From the NCBI GenBank assembly GCA_964516325.1, contig CAZFAP010000003.1:14990-78989 (forward strand): 64,000 nucleotides of DNA. The letters are read 5' to 3'. Shown here one piece after another: positions 25,640 through 32,957 of the stretch; within the stretch, counting starts at the first letter, position 1, and each line of letters begins with the position of its first letter. This DNA comes from CAZFAP01 sp964516325. Its GTDB lineage: Bacteria; Auribacterota; JABMQX01. The notes beneath the pieces were generated by a model. That model saw nothing but the letters and a program-made list of their open reading frames with translations. It had not been told where the DNA came from and did not search any database. The translations under genes were made by a program, and so were the position numbers.

Positions 25640-26374
25640 ATGATCGAAGCGCTAATTTTCGACTGCGACGGTGTGATAGCAAACACAGAGCGGGATGGAC
25701 ATCGCATTGCATTCAATCTCGCGTTCGCGGAGAGAGGCTACAAATTCAAGTGGGGCGTCGAGCACTACGGAGACTTGTTGAAGATTGCCGGCGGCAAGGA
25801 GCGCATGCGCTTCCACTTCGAGGAAAAGGGCTGGCCCCGGGGTGTCTATGACCGCGACGAGCTCATCAAGGAGCTCCATCTGCGGAAGACAGTCCTCTAC
25901 ATGGAAATGGTGGAACGCCGACAATTGCCCCTTCGCCCAGGGGTGAAACGATTGGTTGACGAAGCTATCGCGGATGGCGTGGCTTTAGCCGTCTGCTCGA
26001 CGTCCAGCCAAAGAGCTGTGGAGCTCATCGTCGAGAAGCTTTTCGGGGAGGAGCGGCAGTCGAAATTCGCGCTCCTTCTTGCAGGAGACATCGTATCGAA
26101 GAAGAAACCGGATCCCGAAATCTATAATCTCGCGAGGGAGCGGCTGAGGGTGAGGGCCGACCGGTGTCTCGTGATTGAGGATAGTCGAAATGGCCTTCTC
26201 GCAGCGAAGGCGGCGGGATTGCATTGTGTAATCACTACGAGCCGCTACACGGTGGACGAGGACTTCAAGGAAGCGGATGCGGTATTCCCTGAGCTGGGTG
26301 ATCCGCCGGGCCGTCATGTGACTCTCAAGGACTTGCAACGAATTGTGGCTGCCAAAGACGGGTACATTTTCTAA
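25640..26374 (+). CDS. cbbY: HAD phosphatase, CbbY-like
   Basis: A 244-residue HAD-superfamily phosphatase. Motif I is FDCDGVIANTE (both nucleophile and acid/base Asp present), the cap shows ERDGHRIAFNLAFAERGYKFKWGVEHYGDLLKIAGGKERMR, the signature of CbbY proteins, motif II is the CSTSSQRA Ser, motif III is KKKPDPEIYN, and motif IV is VIEDSRNGLLAAKAAG. CbbY homologues remove misfire products such as xylulose-1,5-bisphosphate. No Rubisco is present in this window, so other sugar bisphosphates may be the substrate. The ATG at 25640 follows GGAGA; an open frame upstream is not used. Unlike its neighbours this gene looks intact. Confidence 0.85.
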   Translation: MIEALIFDCDGVIANTERDGHRIAFNLAFAERGYKFKWGVEHYGDLLKIAGGKERMRFHFEEKGWPRGVYDRDELIKELHLRKTVLYMEMVERRQLPLRPGVKRLVDEAIADGVALAVCSTSSQRAVELIVEKLFGEERQSKFALLLAGDIVSKKKPDPEIYNLARERLRVRADRCLVIEDSRNGLLAAKAAGLHCVITTSRYTVDEDFKEADAVFPELGDPPGRHVTLKDLQRIVAAKDGYIF

Positions 26375-26430
26375 TCGGCGAACCCGTGTCCTGACTCTTT
26401 TGCCTATTGATTCACAGCAAGGAAAAGACA

Positions 26431-26913
26431 ATGAAAATGTTCCTGGATTCCGCGGACGTTGATGCGATACGGAGAGCGAACGATACAGCGCTGCTGGATG
26501 GAGTTACCACCAACCCATCTATGGTTGCGCAAACGGTGAAGAAATTCTCCCAACTCATCAAGGAGATTTGCTCTACTGTAACTGGACCGGTGAACGTCGA
26601 AGCGATGGGTTCCACTGCACAGGATCTCATCGAGAATGCACAGCCGCTGGCACGACTCTCCCCCAATATTGTCGTCAAAATCCCAATGACGGTCGAGGGG
26701 CTAACCTGGATTATTCATAAACCCCCGGAGCGCGCTGGTTGGAGAGCGGGTAGCAAATGCTTTTGGAGGTTCGCGCTGGGAATAGGGCTGAAAGAGGCTT
26801 TTGCGGCTGAATCCGGAGACACTGCCCCCTTGCCCCCAATTGGTTTTCAGGCGGGGGGCACGCCAAAACGAAGCGAGCCTACCGTGATACCAAAGATGCT
26901 CCAGCTATCTTGA
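26431..26913 (+). pseudogene. Truncated transaldolase/fructose-6-phosphate aldolase (TalC-like)
   Basis: From ATG 26431 (AAGGAAAAG site) the first 90 residues match the small transaldolase/FSA family: MKMFLDSADVDAIRRAND, DGVTTNPSMV, GPVNVEAMGSTAQDLIE and VVKIPMTVEGL, which includes the Schiff-base Lys. Intact enzymes then continue for about 125 residues of barrel. Here homology stops at VEGL (about 26704) and a Trp/Pro/Gly-rich unrelated tail runs to a stop at 26911. The protein would have only half a barrel. It lies 57 bases after the CbbY gene in the same direction, so the pair probably belonged to a pentose or ketose pathway. Confidence 0.7.
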
Positions 26914-27032
26914 GCAGAGTTCAGGATGTCGGGAGTCTTCTTTTCTTGGAAAACGGCCGTGAGAACTGTCCGGTGTTCAAGAGCGTTCTTGACTGGGTCG
27001 GGCAGAAAACAGGGGTTCCGGCATACGAGTAG
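26811..27032 (+). pseudogene. C-terminal remnant of an unrecognised gene
   Basis: A second plus-strand frame overlaps the tail of the broken transaldolase. It opens after TGA (26808-26810), has no start codon, and ends at TAG (27030-27032). Its sequence, FSGGGHAKTKRAYRDTKDAP through SVLDWVGQKTGVPAYE, has protein-like composition. It looks like the end of a real gene joined to the transaldolase by deletion or insertion. I do not know the family. Confidence 0.3.
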
Positions 27033-27070
27033 GTCCGATCCGAAGACACTGTATGCTGCCGACAACCGCG

Positions 27071-28102
27071 CTACTTATCATCCGATATGAGCCACTCCTT
27101 GTTGAATTCGGCGTGTTTGATGTGGGTGCGGCGGTAGGTGTAAACGACATGGATGAGGCCGTCGCGGGTTTGAATGACTGCGGGATAGGAATACTCGCCC
27201 CTCTCGGTTTCGAGGTTCTTGATGAGAGGCCAGGTCTGGCCCTCGTCGGTCGAAAGTGCTGCCGACAGGGGTGTTCGTCCTCTCGGGGTGTTGTTGAAGA
27301 TGAGGACGAGCTCGCCGCCTTGGAGCTTGACCATATCGAGCCTCGAGCCGGAGTTGGGGAGGTCGTGCTTGGTTGCCGGCGACCAGGTGCGGGCGTTGTC
27401 CCGGCTGGTGGATTGCCACATTTTCCCAGCAACCCACGTGCGCATGTAGCAGAGCAGCGAGCCGTCCTTGAGCTGAACGACGGACGGCTGGATGTTCCCG
27501 GGACTCGATTTGATGGGGCCCGTTTTCTGCCAGGTTTCTCCGCCATCGCTTGAGATCATGAAGACGCTTGACACGTTCTCTTCGTCGTAGAGTGGAAGCA
27601 GGGTCTCACCGTTCTTCAGGACGAGAGGCTTCGTGCCGGTCATCCAGCCAAGCTCCTTTCGCAGAAAGACCGGCTCAGACCAGGTAGCTCCATTGTCCTT
27701 CGATTTCATGTATTTGATATTGCACGTCGTCCAGCCGTTCCCCTCCATCGTGACGTAGAAAAGCCACAGCGTGCCTTTCGGGTCGCACCACAGGACGGGA
27801 TTGCCCTCCGATTTGTTTGGTGTGTCAACAAGCACCTTCACGTCTGACCATTCGGCAGCCCCCTGCGGTCGGCGGGAGAAGAGGACGGCAACGTCGCGAG
27901 CCTTCTCCTGTCGCCCGGCGTACCAGGCAACGAGAAGACCGGCGTTCGGGAGCTCGACGATCGTGCCCGCGTGGCAGCTCGGGTAGCCCTCAACTTTCTG
28001 AAAAATCAGCTCCCCCTTCAAGTGCGGCTTGCCACTTTCAGCACGACCAACCGAGCAGCCCGAGAATCCAGCGACAAGAAAAAGGACAATCAGCTTACCC
28101 AT
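27071..28102 (-). CDS. Exo-alpha-sialidase-like BNR repeat lipoprotein
   Basis: A 343-residue predicted lipoprotein: leader MGKLIVLFLVAGFSGC with a lipobox, ATG at 28102 behind GGAGGG. The body is a sialidase/BNR six-bladed propeller with Asp-box motifs SKDNGATW, SSDGGETW, SRDNARTW and STDEGQTW at regular spacing. YAGRQEKARDVAVLFSRR resembles the Arg-containing first strand of bacterial sialidases. The family includes true sialidases and related glycan hydrolases or lyases; the full Arg triad cannot be confirmed here. It lies 101 bases downstream of an SSS symporter gene on the same strand, which suggests hydrolysis outside followed by uptake. Confidence 0.78.
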   Translation of the reverse strand: MGKLIVLFLVAGFSGCSVGRAESGKPHLKGELIFQKVEGYPSCHAGTIVELPNAGLLVAWYAGRQEKARDVAVLFSRRPQGAAEWSDVKVLVDTPNKSEGNPVLWCDPKGTLWLFYVTMEGNGWTTCNIKYMKSKDNGATWSEPVFLRKELGWMTGTKPLVLKNGETLLPLYDEENVSSVFMISSDGGETWQKTGPIKSSPGNIQPSVVQLKDGSLLCYMRTWVAGKMWQSTSRDNARTWSPATKHDLPNSGSRLDMVKLQGGELVLIFNNTPRGRTPLSAALSTDEGQTWPLIKNLETERGEYSYPAVIQTRDGLIHVVYTYRRTHIKHAEFNKEWLISDDK

Positions 28103-28203
28103 TTTTGACCCTCCATCGAGATGTTCACAGCGACGAAGTTCTCCTCCGCGAGATTTCAAATCTCGCGATGCGATGCAGACCTCTCCGCATCAAATGATGC
28201 ATT

Positions 28204-29733
28204 CTATTTCGCTCCGGAAATTCCCGGCGCGACTCTCTTCCGCCGCGAGATCACCAGCGCAATAACTGCTCCGACGACGAGCAAGGATGCCGCGCCGAGA
28301 AGCCCCGTCAGGTGCTTATGGAACGGGCATTCGAGCCACTGCCAGCTCCCGGGCAAACCTCTCGCGAAAGTCGCCCAGGCGATGACAGCGACGCTGACGA
28401 TGACGCCGACGAGAGCACTTTCATGGCGTGCGCGCCTGACCAGCAAACCGAGCAAGAACAGGCCGAGCATTCCTCCGCCAAATATGGCAGAGATTTGCCA
28501 CCAGACGTCGAGAGCAGACTTCGCCTCGATCATCGCCAGGGCGGCTCCGGTGCCCAGAACGCCGAATGCCAAACTGGCCATTCGCAGGGCGCGAAGGCAC
28601 TGACGATCGCCCGCTCCCCGACGGAAATAGCGGCGATAGAAGTCGGCGACGGCGACGCTGGCGGAACTGTTCACGCTGGAATCAATCGTGCTCATGGCGG
28701 CGGCGAAGATCGCGGCGACCAGAAGCCCACGAACGCCCACGGGTAGCTCCGTGACGATGAAGAAGGGGAAAACTCGGTCTGCGCCGCCTGAAGCGCGGAG
28801 GCTTGCGGGCAGGCTGGCAGTGTGGAGTCTGTAATAGGCGAAAAGGGCTGTGCCGATGAAGAGAAAAATGGCGGACACGGGGACATACGTCAGCCCGCCG
28901 AGCCAGAGGGCTTTCCTCGCCTCTCTGTCGGACTTCGCGGCCAGATACCGCTGAATATAGTTCTGATCCACGCCGAAGTTCTTGAGATTCTCGACGATGC
29001 CGTAGATGAAGATGACCCAGAATGTCGGGAGCGCGAGATTGAGAGACCAACCGGCAAGGCCAAATTTATTCTCCGCGCGACCGACGGAAAAGATTCGGCC
29101 CAGTCCTCCTGGCATCCTGAACACCAGAATCGCGGCGCAGGCGAGCGCGCCGCCGAGCAGAATGAAAACCTGAACCACATCCGTCCAAACGACTCCTTCG
29201 ATTCCGCCCAGGACGGTATAGATTGTCGTCGCGATGCCGAGAACCACGATGATGAAGACGAGGTCAACGCCGATGAATTCGGAGAAAGCGACAGCCAGGT
29301 AATAGAGCACTGTCCCGACGCGGCCGAGTTGAAGGAGGACGAAGCTCAGTGCTGCGTAGGACCTCGCCCAGGGGCGGAAACGCTCCTCGAGGTACTCGTA
29401 GGCGGATATCCTCAGCTTTCGGCGATAAAGAGGGATGAAGGAGACAGACGCGACGACGCAGATGATGGGGATTGTCAGGCTGAAAACGAACCGGCTCCAG
29501 TCGGATTTGTACGCATCGCCCGCGTAAGCGAGGAAGGTGATGCTGCTCAGGTAGGTGCCCAGGACGGATAGACCGAGCGCCCAACCGGGCATGGAGCGGC
29601 TGCCGACGGCAAACCCCTCCACCGTCCGGCTCCTTTTGAGAAAATAGCACCCGTACGCGACTATCCCGACCACATAAGCCCCGACCACGAGCTGGTCAGG
29701 CAACAGAAGTCTGTGGGATGCTGGACTTGTCAT
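28204..29733 (-). CDS. Sodium:solute symporter (SSS family)
   Basis: A 509-residue membrane protein with about 13 hydrophobic helices. Family landmarks are FLKRSRTVEGFAVGSRSMPGWALGLSVLGTYLSSITFLAYAG near the N-terminus and TTIYTVLGGIEGVVWTDVVQ, the SSS consensus around helix 5-6. Members take up sugars, sialic acid, amino acids or inositol with sodium. It starts 7 bases after the retropepsin-like gene, so it is in the same transcription unit as the kinase and regulator, and the sialidase lies just downstream. Sialic acid or a related sugar acid is a reasonable but untested substrate. Confidence 0.88.
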   Translation of the reverse strand: MTSPASHRLLLPDQLVVGAYVVGIVAYGCYFLKRSRTVEGFAVGSRSMPGWALGLSVLGTYLSSITFLAYAGDAYKSDWSRFVFSLTIPIICVVASVSFIPLYRRKLRISAYEYLEERFRPWARSYAALSFVLLQLGRVGTVLYYLAVAFSEFIGVDLVFIIVVLGIATTIYTVLGGIEGVVWTDVVQVFILLGGALACAAILVFRMPGGLGRIFSVGRAENKFGLAGWSLNLALPTFWVIFIYGIVENLKNFGVDQNYIQRYLAAKSDREARKALWLGGLTYVPVSAIFLFIGTALFAYYRLHTASLPASLRASGGADRVFPFFIVTELPVGVRGLLVAAIFAAAMSTIDSSVNSSASVAVADFYRRYFRRGAGDRQCLRALRMASLAFGVLGTGAALAMIEAKSALDVWWQISAIFGGGMLGLFLLGLLVRRARHESALVGVIVSVAVIAWATFARGLPGSWQWLECPFHKHLTGLLGAASLLVVGAVIALVISRRKRVAPGISGAK

Positions 29734-29740
29734 CAGACGC

Positions 29741-30163
29741 TCAGTCCCTGAGGAAATAGGCGGCCTTGGAGTCGAAAGCGACGGCGAACTCCGTTACCAT
29801 ATCCGCTCTACCGAGGAGCCGTGAGGAAGTGCCGCGAGAGAAGCCAACGACAACTGGGAAACGGACGTCAATCCCGGGGACAAAAGCGAGGAGACAGTGA
29901 AAGTATGCTCCAACCTTGCCATCGCATGCGGTTCCAAGTTCGGCGAAGACCCCAGAGGTGACATCGCAGATGCCTAAACCGCCAGCGTCGCCTTCGGGCA
30001 TCAACGTATCATCGGCTCCAGTATCGGCGAGCATGATGAAGGGCTGCCAGGTTCCGTGGCCCGGTGACATAAACACGGGGACCATCGGCCTGCCTTGACC
30101 GTCAACGGGGAATCGCGCGCAAAACGTGTAGAAGTGTCCGTTTTGGAAGAAGGTCTGCCCCAT
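29741..30163 (-). CDS. Retropepsin-like aspartic protease (clan AA)
   Basis: A 140-residue protein with the catalytic motif ADTGADDTLMP of retroviral-type aspartyl proteases at about residues 46-56, preceded by PFIML and followed by strands that fit a single pepsin lobe. Such single-lobe enzymes act as dimers. The second hydrophobic-Gly motif (LLGRADMV) near residue 116 corresponds to the ILGRD region of retropepsins. No signal peptide is seen, so it is cytoplasmic. It starts 6 bases after the response-regulator stop, inside a kinase/regulator operon. The likely target is a protein of that pathway, but nothing in the sequence names it. Confidence 0.72.
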   Translation of the reverse strand: MGQTFFQNGHFYTFCARFPVDGQGRPMVPVFMSPGHGTWQPFIMLADTGADDTLMPEGDAGGLGICDVTSGVFAELGTACDGKVGAYFHCLLAFVPGIDVRFPVVVGFSRGTSSRLLGRADMVTEFAVAFDSKAAYFLRD

Positions 30164-30169
30164 CGAGGT

Positions 30170-30811
30170 TCACCTCTTGGCCGAGAAGTTTCTGATAACC
30201 TGTTCGCGAATCATTCCTATCCGGCTCCGCGCATCCCTGGCGGGAATGGAAACTATCATGGGATTTTGCTTTGGGAACGCGTCCGCCAGGTTCTTGCGCA
30301 GTTCCTGCTCCGTAGGCGCCTCCGCGACCACCTCCTGGTCGAGCACTGCGATATACTTCCCCGCGTATTTCTCCAAAAGCATGGGCAGATTGTTGCTAAC
30401 CCACAGGGCGTTGAGGTCCGGCTTCGGCCGAGCCCTTTCTTCGAGACCTTGGCGGATGGATCTCAGAAGTCTATCGTACGGATCTCCCTTGGTCTTGTCT
30501 ATGTAATCGTATGCGCCAGCCCTCATGAGTTCCGCGCAGGTCTCGATAGAGGCATGGGCGGTTATCACTACGGTTGTGGTGGATTTGGCCGTGAACCATC
30601 TGACGATGTCGGCCCCGGCCCCCTCTCCTTCGGGGAGCCACAGGTCCACGACGATTACATCGAACCTTTTCTGCTTTTCGATCTCGGTCTTTGCCGCGTC
30701 GAGAGACTCAGCCACATATACCTCGTAGGTTCCCTCGCGTTCGAGCGCCTTCCGCATTCCCTCGCGTGCGGGCTCCTCGTCATCAACTATGAGAACCTTG
30801 AATTTCGCCAT
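30170..30811 (-). CDS. Response regulator with REC and DUF5678-like C-terminal domain
   Basis: A 213-residue protein. Residues 1-125 are a receiver domain with VDDEE, phosphoacceptor Asp56 (VVDLWLP), the conserved Thr of VITAHAS and the Lys of YIDKTKG. Instead of a DNA-binding domain, residues about 138-190 (NNLPMLLEKYAGKYIAVLDQEVVAEAPTEQEL) resemble DUF5678, a small domain of unknown role. Start ATG at 30811 overlaps the end of the kinase gene by 29 bases, so the pair is tightly coupled. Output is probably through protein contacts, possibly with the retropepsin-like protease encoded next. Confidence 0.8.
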   Translation of the reverse strand: MAKFKVLIVDDEEPAREGMRKALEREGTYEVYVAESLDAAKTEIEKQKRFDVIVVDLWLPEGEGAGADIVRWFTAKSTTTVVITAHASIETCAELMRAGAYDYIDKTKGDPYDRLLRSIRQGLEERARPKPDLNALWVSNNLPMLLEKYAGKYIAVLDQEVVAEAPTEQELRKNLADAFPKQNPMIVSIPARDARSRIGMIREQVIRNFSAKR

Positions 30812-32768
30812 CAGAATCGCCTCCTTTCATCGGAAGGAAAATCTCGAACCTTGCTCCTTTTCCATAAGTGCCCACTTCTCGGACGACCCCGCCGTGAGCC
30901 TCGACCGTTCTGCGGACTATGGATAGACCCAGCCCCGTGCCTCCAATGGTCGTCGAAAAAAAAGGCTCGAAGATGCGCTGCGCGTGCTCCGGCTTGATTC
31001 CAGGCCCATTGTCTTCCACCGAAAGAACCACGTATTGTCTGTTATTGCGTTGCGGGAGGAGCTGCGCGGGAACTTCGGTCGCGCTCCTAACCGCCAGCCT
31101 TATTGTACCGCGCCCTTTCAAAGCCCTCGTGGCATTTATGAGAAGCTCTTCAACCGCTTCCCCTATCAGTTGCGCGTCGGCGACAATCGTTGTCTCCCCG
31201 GGAGGGAGGTCGCACTCGAGGGTTATCGTTTTCAGCTCATCGCCCACTCGCCTGGCGGCTCTGTGCATCACGTCGCATGGATCGCAGGGCTGAGGGTTCA
31301 ATCTCAAAGGCGAGACAAACCTTTTGAACTCGCCGAGGACGGCCTCCGTTCTCTCGACGCATTCGGTGATGGTTTTTAGTTCTTCCCTGCCCTCACCGGG
31401 AAGTTTCATGAAAGATAACTCCCGGAGCGCCCCTCGTATCCCGAAAGTCAGATTCCCTATCCTGTGAGCGGACCGGGCCGTCAGGGCCTCCCACGCTTCC
31501 AGCCTAGCGCGGCATATCTCCTCCTGCCTTCGCTCCTCTGCTCGCCGGCGTTCCTCTTCAGCAGCCTCACTGGCAACCTTGGCCGGCGCCTCCAGGAACC
31601 ATCTGAACAACCGGGCCGCAAAGTTATCTGGCTCCACCTCCAGAGAAGCCCTTATGGCTTCGAGAGCGTGTTCTCCGTCGGCGAGTGCGTGAAGCGAGAA
31701 CGCCTTCCCCCGAAGCGAACTGGCATCTCGTGCGTTGACGGCCAGTGCCCTGTTGAACGACTCGATGGCCTCCTGGTGCTTCCCGAGGTAGCTCAGCGCG
31801 ACGCCCTTTCCCCGGAGCGAGTGGTAATCGTCCGGCTTGGCGGCCAGTGCCTTGTCAAACCATTCAATCGCTTCGTGGTGTCGGCGGAGGTTGCCGAGGG
31901 CGACGCCCCTGCCCCGAAGCGAGTCGTAGTCGTTGGGGTTAACGGCCAGAGCCTTGTCAAACCATTCGATGGCTTCCTGGTATCGGCCCAGGTGCCCGAG
32001 GGCGACGCCCCTGCCCCGAAGCGAGTCGTAGTCGTTCGGGTTGACGGATAGAGCCTTGTCATACCATTCGATGGCTTCCTGGCGTCGGCCGAGGTTGCCG
32101 AGGGCGCTGCCCCTGTCCCGAAGCGAGTGGTAGTCCTTCGGGTTGAGTGATAGAGCCTTGTCGAACCATTCGATGGCTTCTTCGTGTCGGCCGAGGTGGC
32201 CCAGGGCGACGCCCCTGTCCCGAAGCGAGTGGTAGTCGTTCGGGTTGACGGATAGAGCCTTGTCAAACCATTCGATCGCTTCCTGGTGTCGGCCGAGGTT
32301 GCCGAGGGCCCCGCCCCTTTCCCGAAGCGAGTGGTAGTCCTTCGGGTTGACTGACAGAGCCCTGTCCATCCATCCGATCGCCTCCTCGTATCGGCCGAGG
32401 TAGCCGAGGGCCACGCCCCTGTCCCGAAGCGAGTCGTAGTCGTTCGGGTTGACTGATAGAGCCTTGTCAAACCACTCGATGGCTTCCTGGTATCGGCCGA
32501 GGTTGCTGAGCGCCACTCCGCGAGACCTTGCGAAGAGAGGCCTTTCGGGAGCCAGGGACAGGGCCGCGTCGTAATGATCAAGGGCGGACTCGTAATGGCC
32601 TGCAAGACAGTCCAGTTCCGCAAGAAGGAAGTCCTCAAAGGCTCGGTCGCCGCCCTGCCTCGCCGCGGCGAGGCCCGTCTCCAGAAGTTCCCGAGCAGTT
32701 TGCTCCTCTCCCCGGGAAGCAGCTTCATCGGCTTGTCGGCTGAGTTCCTCGTACTCGGGTTCCGTCAT
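30783..32768 (-). CDS. TPR-repeat histidine kinase
   Basis: A 661-residue cytoplasmic sensor kinase. Residues about 50-390 are tetratricopeptide repeats, eight of them near-identical (LGRYQEAIEWFDKALSVNP). A charged helix (EEERRRAEERRQEE) leads into a dimerisation helix with the phospho-acceptor His in SAHRIGNL at about residue 433. The ATPase domain has N box ELLINATRAL, G1 DNGPGIK and G2 GTGLGLSIV. No membrane segment or signal peptide is seen, so the ligand or partner is internal and probably protein, bound through TPR. Its C-terminus overlaps the response-regulator gene. Start ATG at 32768; the divergent helicase gene lies 190 bases away. Confidence 0.87.
   Translation of the reverse strand: MTEPEYEELSRQADEAASRGEEQTARELLETGLAAARQGGDRAFEDFLLAELDCLAGHYESALDHYDAALSLAPERPLFARSRGVALSNLGRYQEAIEWFDKALSVNPNDYDSLRDRGVALGYLGRYEEAIGWMDRALSVNPKDYHSLRERGGALGNLGRHQEAIEWFDKALSVNPNDYHSLRDRGVALGHLGRHEEAIEWFDKALSLNPKDYHSLRDRGSALGNLGRRQEAIEWYDKALSVNPNDYDSLRGRGVALGHLGRYQEAIEWFDKALAVNPNDYDSLRGRGVALGNLRRHHEAIEWFDKALAAKPDDYHSLRGKGVALSYLGKHQEAIESFNRALAVNARDASSLRGKAFSLHALADGEHALEAIRASLEVEPDNFAARLFRWFLEAPAKVASEAAEEERRRAEERRQEEICRARLEAWEALTARSAHRIGNLTFGIRGALRELSFMKLPGEGREELKTITECVERTEAVLGEFKRFVSPLRLNPQPCDPCDVMHRAARRVGDELKTITLECDLPPGETTIVADAQLIGEAVEELLINATRALKGRGTIRLAVRSATEVPAQLLPQRNNRQYVVLSVEDNGPGIKPEHAQRIFEPFFSTTIGGTGLGLSIVRRTVEAHGGVVREVGTYGKGARFEIFLPMKGGDSDGEIQGSHS
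31750..32530 (-). repeat. Near-identical 102-bp tandem repeats encoding TPR units
   Basis: Within the kinase gene the block containing gccttgtcaaaccattcgat recurs every 102 bases, with only a few changes per unit. Each unit encodes one 34-residue TPR. High DNA identity points to recent unit duplication; copy number may vary between strains. Confidence 0.85.
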
Positions 32769-32957
32769 TGTCGCCGGCTCTCCTTGTCGGCGCCTCGTCC
32801 CGCTGGGGGACCTTTCCGGGCCATGGGCCCAACACGCAAGCTTTTGTCTTCTCGGTGTGGTCTTCCGATTGTATCATCATTCCGCGCAGGCTTCGAGCAT
32901 GAGAGGTCCCATGAAGCCAGCGATTATCTACGACCAATTATAGCGTGTGGCTCAGGC

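Noticed and set aside
31750..32530. Regular 102-bp repeats as a possible CRISPR array
   Set aside because: Repeats are contiguous, in frame and encode TPR units. There are no unique spacers.
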